DNA of 64,000 bases from Acidobacteriota bacterium (GTDB taxonomy: Bacteria > Acidobacteriota > Blastocatellia > Pyrinomonadales > Pyrinomonadaceae): positions 186,001-250,000 of the forward strand of contig JADKEF010000006.1 in the NCBI GenBank assembly GCA_016718135.1. Direction: 5' to 3'. The notes under the pieces are model-generated. The model had not been told where the DNA came from. It made no database searches and worked only from the letters and a program-made list of their open reading frames with translations. Positions 53,555-61,339 of the stretch are shown here, piece by piece. Both the position numbers and the translations under genes were made by a program. How positions within the stretch are numbered: the first letter of the stretch is position 1; each line of letters opens with the position of its first letter.

Positions 53555-54310
53555 ATGCTCAAGGGTTTTGAAGGCATAATCAAACCTAATTCCGCCGAGG
53601 CGAAGCTCCTTGCGGCCCTCGATGCCGAGCGTTTGCCGCGTCATGTTGCCGTCATCATGGACGGCAACGGGCGCTGGGCTAAGGCGAAGGGACAGCCGCG
53701 GATATTTGGGCATCGTGCTGGTGCCGAGAGTGTGAGGGCGATCATCGATACTTGTGCGCGGCTGGAGATACAGGCGGTGACGCTATACGCGTTTTCGACT
53801 GAGAATTGGAAACGTCCGCGAGCCGAGATCCGAGCACTCATGTCGATGTTGAAGCGATATATTCGTACTGATCTTAAGGAAGTTCATAAGAACAATATTC
53901 GCTTTCAGGCGATCGGCCATATCGAGGGACTTTTCGAAGATGTGCAAAAAGAGATCGCTCGTGCGACCGAGATGACCGCCGAAAACACCGGCATGGTAAT
54001 GAGCGTCGCGCTCAACTACGGCGGCCGTGCCGAGATAGTCGAGGCCGCACGCAAGGCCGCCGCCGAGGTTGGCACCAACATCACCGAGGCCGACATCGAG
54101 CGAAATCTGTACACGCACGGCTTGCCCGACGTCGACCTCATGATCCGCACCAGCGGCGAATATCGCATCTCAAATTTCCTGCTGTGGCAGCTCGCCTACA
54201 GCGAAATTTACGTCACGCCAACCCTCTTCCCCGACTTCCGCCGCCCCGATATTTTTGAGGCGATACTGGATTATCAGAAGCGGGATCGGCGGTTCGGTGG
54301 GGTGAAATAG
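53555..54310 (+). CDS. uppS: Isoprenyl transferase (undecaprenyl diphosphate synthase)
   Basis: 251 aa from ATG at 53555. HVAVIMDGNGRWAKAKG (catalytic Asp), RIFGHRAGAESVR, LYAFSTENWKRP, LNYGGRAEIVEA, PDVDLMIRTSGEYRISNFLLWQLAYSE are the family motifs. It makes the lipid carrier for cell-wall synthesis. Followed by cdsA, a common bacterial order. Confidence 0.95.
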   Translation: MLKGFEGIIKPNSAEAKLLAALDAERLPRHVAVIMDGNGRWAKAKGQPRIFGHRAGAESVRAIIDTCARLEIQAVTLYAFSTENWKRPRAEIRALMSMLKRYIRTDLKEVHKNNIRFQAIGHIEGLFEDVQKEIARATEMTAENTGMVMSVALNYGGRAEIVEAARKAAAEVGTNITEADIERNLYTHGLPDVDLMIRTSGEYRISNFLLWQLAYSEIYVTPTLFPDFRRPDIFEAILDYQKRDRRFGGVK

Positions 54311-54311
54311 C

Positions 54312-54393
54312 AGTTGTCGGTTGTTAGTTGCCGGTTGTCAGCAGATGACCTCCGGTTCCGTCGCTGACAACTGACAACCCACAACCGACAACT
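54312..54393. repeat. Inverted repeat of gttgtcggttgt type (family C) between uppS and cdsA
   Basis: Arms 54312-54341 (agttgtcggttgttagttgc...) and 54364-54393 (...cccacaaccgacaact). The right arm ends at the base before the cdsA ATG. Different unit sequence but same design and placement as family A. Confidence 0.85.
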
Positions 54394-55233
54394 ATGAAGA
54401 CCCGAATCCTCACTGCCGCCATCGCTTTGCCGATCCTGATCGCTGCGATCATTTTGCCGCTCTGGTGGCGTGAAGCGGTTTGGGTCTTTGTAGCGATCGC
54501 CGGGTTGGCATTGGCGGCTGGATTGTTTGAATTTTATTCGCTTACCAAAAAGCTCGAGCTAAAGGCGGACGCCGGTATCGGTTATCTCGGAGCGGCGGTC
54601 CTGTTTACGGCGTTTGCTCTCGATGCACCGGCCAAGGCTCCGGATCTCGTGCTGATGGCTGTCGTGGTGTTTCTGATCGTGCTGCTGATCACCCAGACGT
54701 TTCGGTTTACAAAGGATTTTTCCAAAATGCTCACCGGCGTTGGCGTGACGGCACTTGGGGTGTTGTATGTAGCGTTTCTCGGCGGCTTTCTGGTTGCGAC
54801 GCGGGTCGGATTTGAAAACACGCCGGGCCTGTCAACTCATCTGCTCGCGTACTTTTTCCTGGTGATATTCGCCTCCGACATCGGCGCATATTTCTCTGGA
54901 CGTTTCTTGGGCAAGCACAAGCTAGCCCCCGCGATCTCACCCGGCAAGACCGTCGAAGGCCTCATCGGCGGCCTCATTGCCGGCGCCGGTGCCGCTGCAC
55001 TCGCCACTTGGTGGTTCTTTCCAACACTCCCGTACCAGTTCTCGATCCCTTTAGCGATCGTCCTAGCCGCCGTCGGCGTCCTCGGCGACCTCACCGAAAG
55101 CGCGATGAAACGCGGCTCCGGCTCAAAAGACGCCGCCTCGATATTGCCCGGCCATGGCGGATTCCTCGACCGGCTTGATAGTTTACTTTTCGGAGCACCG
55201 ATACTTTATTACTTTGCACGGTTTTATTTTTAG
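54394..55233 (+). CDS. cdsA: Phosphatidate cytidylyltransferase
   Basis: 279 aa, seven to eight membrane helices. Signature ASDIGAYFSGRFLGKHKLAPAISPGKTVEGLIGG, then GDLTESAMKRGSGSKDAASILPGHGGFLDRLDSLL. It makes CDP-diacylglycerol for phospholipid synthesis. No Shine-Dalgarno; the start abuts a repeat arm. A decayed duplicate of its 3' end lies at 56117-56216. Confidence 0.95.
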   Translation: MKTRILTAAIALPILIAAIILPLWWREAVWVFVAIAGLALAAGLFEFYSLTKKLELKADAGIGYLGAAVLFTAFALDAPAKAPDLVLMAVVVFLIVLLITQTFRFTKDFSKMLTGVGVTALGVLYVAFLGGFLVATRVGFENTPGLSTHLLAYFFLVIFASDIGAYFSGRFLGKHKLAPAISPGKTVEGLIGGLIAGAGAAALATWWFFPTLPYQFSIPLAIVLAAVGVLGDLTESAMKRGSGSKDAASILPGHGGFLDRLDSLLFGAPILYYFARFYF

Positions 55234-55257
55234 ATCTCGAATGAAAGGAGAATGCGT

Positions 55258-55980
55258 ATGAGCGTAGAATCAGAAAAACAGGCGTTGGTGGATAAATTTG
55301 AGTTCTTTGCGGCTATTTTGCTGGGTGTCGCGGCGATATTGACTGCGTTGTCGAGCTTTCAGGCGGGGCTGTGGGATGGGAAACAGGCCGAGGCGTATGG
55401 CAAGGCGAATACCGAGGCGACCGCGGCAGCGGCCGAACGTGCGAAGGCAACCGTCGAGATGTCAAAGGATGCTCAGATCGACATCACGGCTTACCAACTG
55501 ATCGAGCAGGGCCTCAACAATGAAACCTCCAATCCTGGCGTCGCGAATAGCTCTTTCGAGATCGCCACGTATCTCTACACGCGGCAGATGAGCGACGCAG
55601 GTTACAAGGCTCTCGGCCTGCCTGCCGAAGCCAAAAAAGATCCGGGCGATGACGAAGAGAAGACCGAGTCACTAAAGGGCGACATCCTCGACAAGGCGAG
55701 CGAGGTCGATCTGGTCGGCAACGAGACCTATCAAAAAGAAATGCTCGCCAAGGCGACCGAGCTCAATGATCAGTCGCAAAAGACCTTTGCCGAGGGCAAC
55801 AGCGCAAATGAGACCGGTGACAAATTCGAACTCGCCAACGTCATCTTCGCTGTCAGCCTCTTCTTCATGGGTATCGCTCTCGTGTTCAAGACCGAGATCA
55901 AATGGTACGTCCTCTACGCCGGCGGCGGTTTGACGCTTCTGGGCTTTATCTACATGCTAACGTTGAGTTGGACATTTTGA
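55258..55980 (+). CDS. DUF4337-type membrane protein
   Basis: 240 aa from ATG at 55258, preferred over 55252 for spacing from AAAGGAG. One membrane helix near the N-terminus (~15-35), a long helical periplasmic/cytosolic Ala/Glu/Lys-rich middle (~40-185, coiled-coil-like), and two helices at the C-terminus (FAVSLFFMGIALVF, GGGLTLLGFIYMLTL). Resembles DUF4337; function unknown. It sits between cdsA and the decayed cdsA end, i.e. in the cargo position. Confidence 0.75.
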   Translation: MSVESEKQALVDKFEFFAAILLGVAAILTALSSFQAGLWDGKQAEAYGKANTEATAAAAERAKATVEMSKDAQIDITAYQLIEQGLNNETSNPGVANSSFEIATYLYTRQMSDAGYKALGLPAEAKKDPGDDEEKTESLKGDILDKASEVDLVGNETYQKEMLAKATELNDQSQKTFAEGNSANETGDKFELANVIFAVSLFFMGIALVFKTEIKWYVLYAGGGLTLLGFIYMLTLSWTF

Positions 55981-56017
55981 CGCGGTTTGCACAAAAAATA
56001 GCGGCGTCGATTATCAA

Positions 56018-56109
56018 TTCGGTTTGACGACAAGAATAAAACGTAGGCGAGAGTGTTAATTATCTGACGCTCCGCCTTTCGTTTTGTCGCAAATCGAAAG
56101 GCGTTTTTA
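56018..56109 (+). ncRNA. Structured ~90-nt element E1 (terminator-like/attenuator-like), copy 1
   Basis: Matches 57578-57669 without gaps at about 90% identity. Three pairings can be drawn: ggcg-a-gagtgt with acgctc-cgcc; cgcctttcg with cgaaaggcg followed by a T-run (terminator-like); and gtttgacgacaa with the terminator loop ttttgtcgcaaat. The first two share the cgcc strand, so they exclude each other as in attenuators. It lies between the DUF4337 gene and the cdsA remnant. Could instead be a repeated terminator. Confidence 0.55.
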
Positions 56110-56116
56110 TTTTGGG

Positions 56117-56216
56117 ATACGCCGCACCTATCCTACCGGCTTACGGCGGTTGTCTGGACAGGCTCGATAGTCCATTGCTTGGGGACTCCGATCCTTTATT
56201 ATTTCGCTAGATACTA
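56117..56216 (+). pseudogene. Remnant of a cdsA 3' end
   Basis: Reads ILPAYGGCLDRLDSPLLG and, after one extra base in a G-run, TPILYYFARY and a stop, against ILPGHGGFLDRLDSLLFG APILYYFARFYF in the intact cdsA. Same orientation as cdsA, ~0.9 kb away. It starts directly after element E1. No upstream cdsA sequence remains. Confidence 0.82.
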
Positions 56217-56234
56217 GTTCTCATCGAACCGTTC

Positions 56235-57476
56235 CTAACTGATAACGCCTGCCATGAGCCTGACTGTGTCGCGTGCAATGAGAAGCTCTTCGTTCGTAGG
56301 AATGACCTCAAGCTTGACGCGGGAGTCGTTTGTGCTAAAAATGCCCTCCGAGCCGTCAACGAGCGCGGCATTCTTCATTTCATCCACCTTCAGCCCCAGC
56401 CAGTCCGTTTCGTCGCAGATCCGTGAGCGAATTCGAGGTGAATTTTCGCCGATTCCGCCCGAGAAAACTATCGCATCCGCTCCGTTCATCGCGGCCAGGT
56501 AGGAACCGATATACTTTCGTATTCGATAGCAGAAGATCTCGATCGCGAGGCGTGCTCGCCGATCGCCGGATTCGTCGGCCTCAGCGATCAGTTCGCGCAT
56601 GTCGTGGGTAAGGCCTGAGATCCCGAGAAGGCCCGAGCTTTTGTTCAGCAACAGATCCGCCTCATGAACCGACATCCCTTCCTTAACGCACAGGAATTCG
56701 ACGATCGCCGGATCGATGTCGCCGGACCGCGTGCCCATTACGAGCCCTTCGAGCGGCGTAAAACCCATAGACGTATCCAGTGAGTTGCCGCCCTTTATCG
56801 CTGCGATCGAGCACCCGTTGCCGAGATGCAGCGTGATTACATTCACCGCATCGCGCGGGATCTGATGGATGGTCCGGTATTGGTATGCGATGTAGCGATG
56901 CGACGTTCCGTGAAAACCGTACCGCCGGACTTTGTGGCGGCGGTAGAACTGATAGGGAATGGCATAAACATACGAAGTTTCCGGCATCGTGTGATGAAAT
57001 GCGGTGTCAAACACGGCAGCCTGAGGCAAGGCCCTTCCGAAAACGGTCCGCGCCGCTGCAATGCCCTGAATATTTGCCGGATTGTGGAGCGGAGCGAGAT
57101 CTATACAGTCGGTTATTCCCCGCAGCACGACATCGTCGATGAGAACGGACCGCGAGAAATTTTCACCGCCGTGAACTACTCGATGCCCGACGGCGTGTAT
57201 AGCGGAAAGGCCATCGACCCCTTCGACGACGGTCGCTTCCGCTCCGATCCATTCGAGTGCGGCGTCGAGGGCAGACTTGATATCACGAATGGGCCGTGCA
57301 AAACGCTCGGGTTCATTCTCGGCCGTCTGAAATGTCAGCAAGGCCGCACCGCCGATCCGCTCTATATGGCCTTTCGCGAGCATCCGATCAGTCCGGGCGT
57401 CGATCTGCTCTAAACTCGTAGAGATAAGCTGAAATTTCAGTGACGAACTGCCGCAGTTGAGTACGAGGACATTCAT
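56235..57476 (-). CDS. ackA: Acetate kinase
   Basis: 413 aa from ATG at 57476 (MNVLVLNCGSSSLKFQ). AVGHRVVHGGENF, PLHNPANIQGI, FDTAFHHTMPE, YGFHGTSHRYIAY, HLGNGCSIAAIKGG, TPLEGLVMGTRSGDIDP and VFSGGIGENSPRIR are all diagnostic ASKHA acetate kinase motifs. It interconverts acetyl phosphate and acetate with ATP. No pta gene is adjacent. It is flanked by the two copies of the 90-nt element E1/E2. Confidence 0.95.
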   Translation of the reverse strand: MNVLVLNCGSSSLKFQLISTSLEQIDARTDRMLAKGHIERIGGAALLTFQTAENEPERFARPIRDIKSALDAALEWIGAEATVVEGVDGLSAIHAVGHRVVHGGENFSRSVLIDDVVLRGITDCIDLAPLHNPANIQGIAAARTVFGRALPQAAVFDTAFHHTMPETSYVYAIPYQFYRRHKVRRYGFHGTSHRYIAYQYRTIHQIPRDAVNVITLHLGNGCSIAAIKGGNSLDTSMGFTPLEGLVMGTRSGDIDPAIVEFLCVKEGMSVHEADLLLNKSSGLLGISGLTHDMRELIAEADESGDRRARLAIEIFCYRIRKYIGSYLAAMNGADAIVFSGGIGENSPRIRSRICDETDWLGLKVDEMKNAALVDGSEGIFSTNDSRVKLEVIPTNEELLIARDTVRLMAGVIS

Positions 57477-57577
57477 TTGTCTATGGTACAACAAGCCGCG
57501 TCCGGCGAAACGCCTGTAAAGAGTTTGCACCCGCTGAGCCGAATCCTGTATCATCCATTTTGAGATCATGAACGCAG

Positions 57578-57669
57578 TTCGGTTTGACGACAATAATAAT
57601 CCGTAGGCGAGAGTGTTAATTGATTGACGCTCCGCCTTTCGTTTTGTCACAAACCGAAAGGCGGTTTTT
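57578..57669 (+). ncRNA. Structured ~90-nt element E2, copy 2
   Basis: Second copy of the element at 56018, same orientation, 1560 bp away. Its terminator stem is longer (ccgcctttcg/cgaaaggcgg) and ends in seven Ts. It lies just before the left arm of the inverted repeat flanking the GxxExxY gene. Differences to E1 fall mostly in unpaired positions, with changes near gtcac/aaacc preserving the long-range pairing. Confidence 0.55.
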
Positions 57670-57672
57670 TTA

Positions 57673-57712
57673 TTTTTGCCCACGAATCGACACAAATAAA
57701 ACGAATAAAGAA
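57673..57712. repeat. Left 40-bp inverted repeat flanking the GxxExxY gene
   Basis: tttttgcccacgaatcgaca...gaataaagaa; complement of 58153-58191 with one internal mismatch. Family A sequence, but with a whole gene as its loop. Ends one base before the GxxExxY ATG. Confidence 0.9.
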
Positions 57713-58147
57713 ATGTCTGAGATTCGATTTAGAGATGAGAGCTATAGGATCATCGGAGCGTGCTTCGAGGTTTACAATGAGAAAGGTTTCGGTTTCACCG
57801 AGCCTATCTATCACGAATGCCTTGTGAAAGAATTCATCCTGCAAGGCATTCCGTTCGTATCTCAACCTGAGTTAGCTTTGCGATACAAAGGAGATTTGCT
57901 TGAGCAGACTTTCCGGCCGGATTTTATTTGCTACGACAAGATCATTGTTGAGATCAAGTCGGTCTCGGCATTCACCGATGCCCATCGGGCACAGATTCTA
58001 AACTATCTCCATTCAACAGGATTTGAACTCGGAATGCTGATCAATTTTGGCGTGTTTCCAAAGCTCGCTTACGAGAGGTTCGTTTGTAACCCAAGAAACG
58101 CATCAGCCGGAAAGTACGAAGTTCTGGCAAATCGTTTGGACTTGTAG
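57713..58147 (+). CDS. GxxExxY protein (PD-(D/E)XK-like nuclease fold)
   Basis: 144 aa from ATG at 57713. FEVYNEKGFGFTEPIYHECLVKEF carries the GxxExxY motif; LRYKGDLLEQTFRPDFICYDKIIVEIKSV has the D...ExK core of PD-(D/E)XK nucleases (Asp in RPDF, Glu-Ile-Lys in VEIKS). Family members have unknown biology. The gene sits exactly between two 39-40 bp inverted repeats. No Shine-Dalgarno. Confidence 0.9.
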   Translation: MSEIRFRDESYRIIGACFEVYNEKGFGFTEPIYHECLVKEFILQGIPFVSQPELALRYKGDLLEQTFRPDFICYDKIIVEIKSVSAFTDAHRAQILNYLHSTGFELGMLINFGVFPKLAYERFVCNPRNASAGKYEVLANRLDL

Positions 58148-58152
58148 AAATC

Positions 58153-58191
58153 TCTTTATTCGTTTTATTCGTGTCGATTCGTGGGCAAAAA
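58153..58191. repeat. Right 39-bp inverted repeat flanking the GxxExxY gene
   Basis: tctttattcgttttattcgt...gtgggcaaaaa; inverted copy of 57673-57712. The aspS ATG follows 13 bases later. Confidence 0.9.
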
Positions 58192-58204
58192 CTTTTCTTA
58201 ACAT

Positions 58205-60010
58205 TATGCTAGATGTACTTGGAACTTTAGAGAGGACGCACAGTTGTGGAGAGCTTCGTGAGAGCGAGGTTGGACAACACGTTGTGCTGATGGGTTGGGT
58301 GGCAAAGAAGCGTGATTTTGGCGTTTTTACGTTTATCGATCTGCGTGACCGCGATGGCGTGACGCAGGTTGTGGTGAGCGAAGAGACAGCGAAAGAAGCT
58401 CATGCTAAGGCTAAGAATCTGCGTGGTGAATTCGTGATCGCGGTCAAAGGCGAGGTCGCCCTGCGTGACGAAGGCGCTCGAAATGCAAAGCTCGCGACTG
58501 GCGGGATCGAGGTGAAGGTCAGCGAGATCTTGATCTTGAACGACGCCAATGTTCTGCCTTTTCAACTCGAGGTCGCGGGCAGCGAGAATCTTGCTGCTGA
58601 AGACACACGTTTGAAATACCGCTATCTCGACCTGCGAAGGCCGCAGTTGCAGCACAATATTCGCACGCGTGCCAAGGCTGTCGCGGCTATACGCGAGTAT
58701 TTTGACACGCGCGGATTTATCGAGATCGAGACGCCGATATTGCTCAAATCGACGCCTGAGGGCGCACGCGATTTTGTTGTGCCTTCGCGAATTCATACGG
58801 GCAAATTCTTTGCTCTGCCGCAATCGCCGCAGATATTGAAGCAGCTCACGATGATCTCGGGCTTCGACAAGTATTACCAGATCGCTCGCTGCTTTCGCGA
58901 CGAAGACCTCCGGGCGGACCGCCAGCCGGAGTTTACGCAGCTCGATATGGAGATGTCGTTTGCCCACCAGGAAATGGCGTACCGCGAGATGCAGGGGATG
59001 TTCAACCACGTCTTCACCAAGGTCGGCGGCATCGAATTACCCGCCGCGTGGCCGCGAATGACGCACGCCGAAGCGATGCGTCGCTACGGCTCAGACAAGC
59101 CCGATCTACGGTTTGAGATGGAGCTTGTGGATCTGAGTGGCGAACTCGCGGGGACAGATTTCGCGCCGTTCGCGTCGGTTCTCGAATCGGGCGGCGAGAT
59201 CAAATGCATCGTCGCCAAAGGCAAGGCCGATTACTCGCGCAAACAGCTCGATGAGCTGCAGGATTTCGTAAAACGCTACGGAGCCGGAGCTTTGGCGTGG
59301 ATCAAGGTTGGTGATGAGACGACCTCTTCGTTGCTCAAGGTTCTTGGTGAGGAGAAGATCGGACAGCTTGTGACATCGTCGGGAGCAGTATCAGGCGATC
59401 TCGTTCTCATCGTTGCAGGACGCAAATCTGTCGTCGCCGCTTCGCTCGGAGCGCTTCGCATCGAGGTTGCTAAACGCGAAGATCTGATCGATCGCACAGC
59501 TTACAAACCGCTGATCGTCACCGAATTCCCGATGTTCGAGCACGACGAAGAGACCGACCGCTACACGGCGGCCCATCATCCGTTTACGTCGCCGATGGAT
59601 GAGGATCTTGAGAAATTCACGACTGCGGTAAATGACGAATCGCAGCACCATCTGCTCGGCGAGGTCCGTGCAAAGGCATACGACGCCGTCATCAACGGCT
59701 ACGAATGTGCGGGCGGTTCGATCCGTATTCATCAGAAGGATGTGCAGGCGTTGAACTTCAAGGCTGGGCATGTCGCTCGAATCGGCGCGGACGCAGTTCG
59801 GATTTTCCTCGACGCGCGGAATTCGGCACGCCGCCGCACGGCGGTTTCGCCGCCGGCATCGAACGCACCTGCATGATCCTCTGCGGCACCGAAAACATCC
59901 GCGACGTCATGGCTTTTCCAAAGACAGCATCGGCTCAGGATCTAATGATGGACTCGCCGGGCGAGGTTGATGGTTCGCAGTTGAAAGAGTTGGGCATTGG
60001 TATCACTTAG
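58205..60010 (+). CDS. aspS: Aspartyl-tRNA synthetase, three indels near the C-terminus
   Basis: Reconstructed ~603 aa. OB-fold anticodon domain (HVVLMGWVAKKRDFGVFTFIDLRDRDG), class II motif 2 (YYQIARCFRDEDLRADRQPEFTQLD), bacterial insertion domain, and motif 3 region. The frame breaks within ~60 bp at 59763-59764, 59803-59806 and 59818-59819, each repaired by restoring one or two bases in a short run; this gives SLESARTQFGFFLDAREFGTPPHGG, IERTCMILCGTENIRDVMAFPKTASAQDLMMD and the stop at 60010. AspS is essential, so sequencing errors are very likely. No Shine-Dalgarno; preceded by a family A repeat arm. Confidence 0.93.
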
Positions 60011-60159
60011 GTTTAACTTTGAGTACAAGATCAATCATCTGCCTTTCTAGCGTGGGGGGAGCCGTGGCACCGAAAATCCAACAATGGGATTGCCCGCCCC
60101 GGGAATAGTCGCAGGTGCCTCACGGGTTTGTCCGCAATATGGCTCAGGAAGAAATAGGT

Positions 60160-60190
60160 TGTCGGCGTCTCGCTTACGCAGGCGTCGACA
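60160..60190. repeat. Diverged REP-like palindrome
   Basis: 11-bp imperfect stem (tgtcggcgtct / aggcgtcgaca) enclosing cgcttacgc; shares cgcttacgcaggcg with the REP-like unit at 38416. Rest of the 229-bp gap up to 60240 shows nothing recognisable. Confidence 0.55.
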
Positions 60191-60239
60191 TATTTCGCGA
60201 ACATTGGCCGTAAAAATATCGTAAAATCCCAATAGAACG

Positions 60240-60872
60240 ATGGCGAATAAGTACGATACAAATCCGCTGGATCCGGATTTTCCGGAGAAGTTGAGACGCG
60301 AGGCTGAGGCTGAGGTGGCGACGTCCGTTTTGCCGCAGGGCATCGGTGCGACGCAGAGGTTTGCTCCGGAGACCGAGGAACAGACGCGACGTTTCGCAGC
60401 GGCTGATGCGGCGGCGTATCAACAGCCATTTAACGGGCAGTTCGTCCCGGCGGTCGCTCCGAGCGTGAACGTGAGTACGACCGACGGGTCGATGCACCGC
60501 AAGGTGGAGAAACTCGGTTTGCCCGAGAATGTACTCATCGCCGTTCCTTACATCCCATGGTTTCTTGGGCTGGTAGCCGGCATTTTGCTTCTACTCCTAA
60601 CACCAAAAAGTGAGCAGAAAGTACGCTTTCACGCGGCACAGGGCGTTGCCGCTCATATCGGGATCTTGATCGTCACGACAATTCTCGGCGTATTGGATAA
60701 CGTAACCGACATCGCCGATATCGGCTCGTTCATCTTTACGCTGGTCACGTCGATCATGCTCGTGATCTTCGCCCTGAAAGCGTGGCAGGGCAAGCCGGTC
60801 CATATCGAGTCGATCGAGGATCTGACCAATTGGTTCGAAGACAAGATCGAGCCGAAACTTGTGAAAAAGTAG
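60240..60872 (+). CDS. Membrane protein, DUF4870-like
   Basis: 210 aa. A long hydrophilic, Ala/Glu-rich N-terminus (~1-100) precedes three membrane helices (PYIPWFLGLVAGILLLLL, HIGILIVTTILGVLD, IFTLVTSIMLVIFALKAW), with KVRFHAAQGVAAHI between the first two, as in DUF4870/Tic20-like small membrane proteins. Function unknown. Probably co-transcribed with the zinc-ribbon gene 4 bases downstream. Confidence 0.75.
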   Translation: MANKYDTNPLDPDFPEKLRREAEAEVATSVLPQGIGATQRFAPETEEQTRRFAAADAAAYQQPFNGQFVPAVAPSVNVSTTDGSMHRKVEKLGLPENVLIAVPYIPWFLGLVAGILLLLLTPKSEQKVRFHAAQGVAAHIGILIVTTILGVLDNVTDIADIGSFIFTLVTSIMLVIFALKAWQGKPVHIESIEDLTNWFEDKIEPKLVKK

Positions 60873-60875
60873 TCT

Positions 60876-61338
60876 ATGTTCTGCCCGAATTGCAGCAAAC
60901 GTTAATAAGAAGCTCAAGTATTGCAGCAGTTGCGGCGAGCGTCTTTCGAAATCGGCCGAGATCGACAAGGACGGAATGCCGGGCAAAATGCTCGATAATA
61001 TTTTGACGACGGTGTTTATGATCGTGATGTTCGGGCTGGGAATTCTGGTCGGTCTGGTCGCGGTGTTGATGGGCAGCGGAATGCCGAAAGAACCCGTCGT
61101 CGTGATCGTCATCGCCTATCTCGCCGCCGTTTTTGGCATCTGCTATACACTGCTCAAACAGGTACCAAAACTCGTCGATGCACGTCTCAAAGCCGATGGA
61201 TTTGCCGAAGAATCACGCCAGGCCGCACGTCTCGCCCCGCTCACCACCGCTCAACTCGAAGAATATCGCGAACCCGTAATGAGCGTCACCGACCGCACGA
61301 CCAAGACACTGGACAAGGTGCCGATCGAACGAGGCTAG
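60876..61338 (+). CDS. Zinc-ribbon membrane protein, one frameshift
   Basis: Reconstructed ~154 aa. Starts MFCPNCSK; after a break near 60897-60901 continues NKKLKYCSSCGERLS, completing a CxxC...CxxC zinc ribbon, then two membrane helices (FMIVMFGLGILVGLVAVLM, VVIVIAYLAAVFGICYTLL) and a hydrophilic tail. Typical of small zinc-ribbon membrane proteins of unknown role. The break is an insertion of one or loss of two bases. Confidence 0.75.
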
Positions 61339-61339
61339 C

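Noticed and set aside
56235..57695. Longer acetate kinase start at 57695
   Set aside because: The extra 73 residues run through the E2 element and lack homology; MNVLVLNCGSSSLKF at 57476 is the family start.
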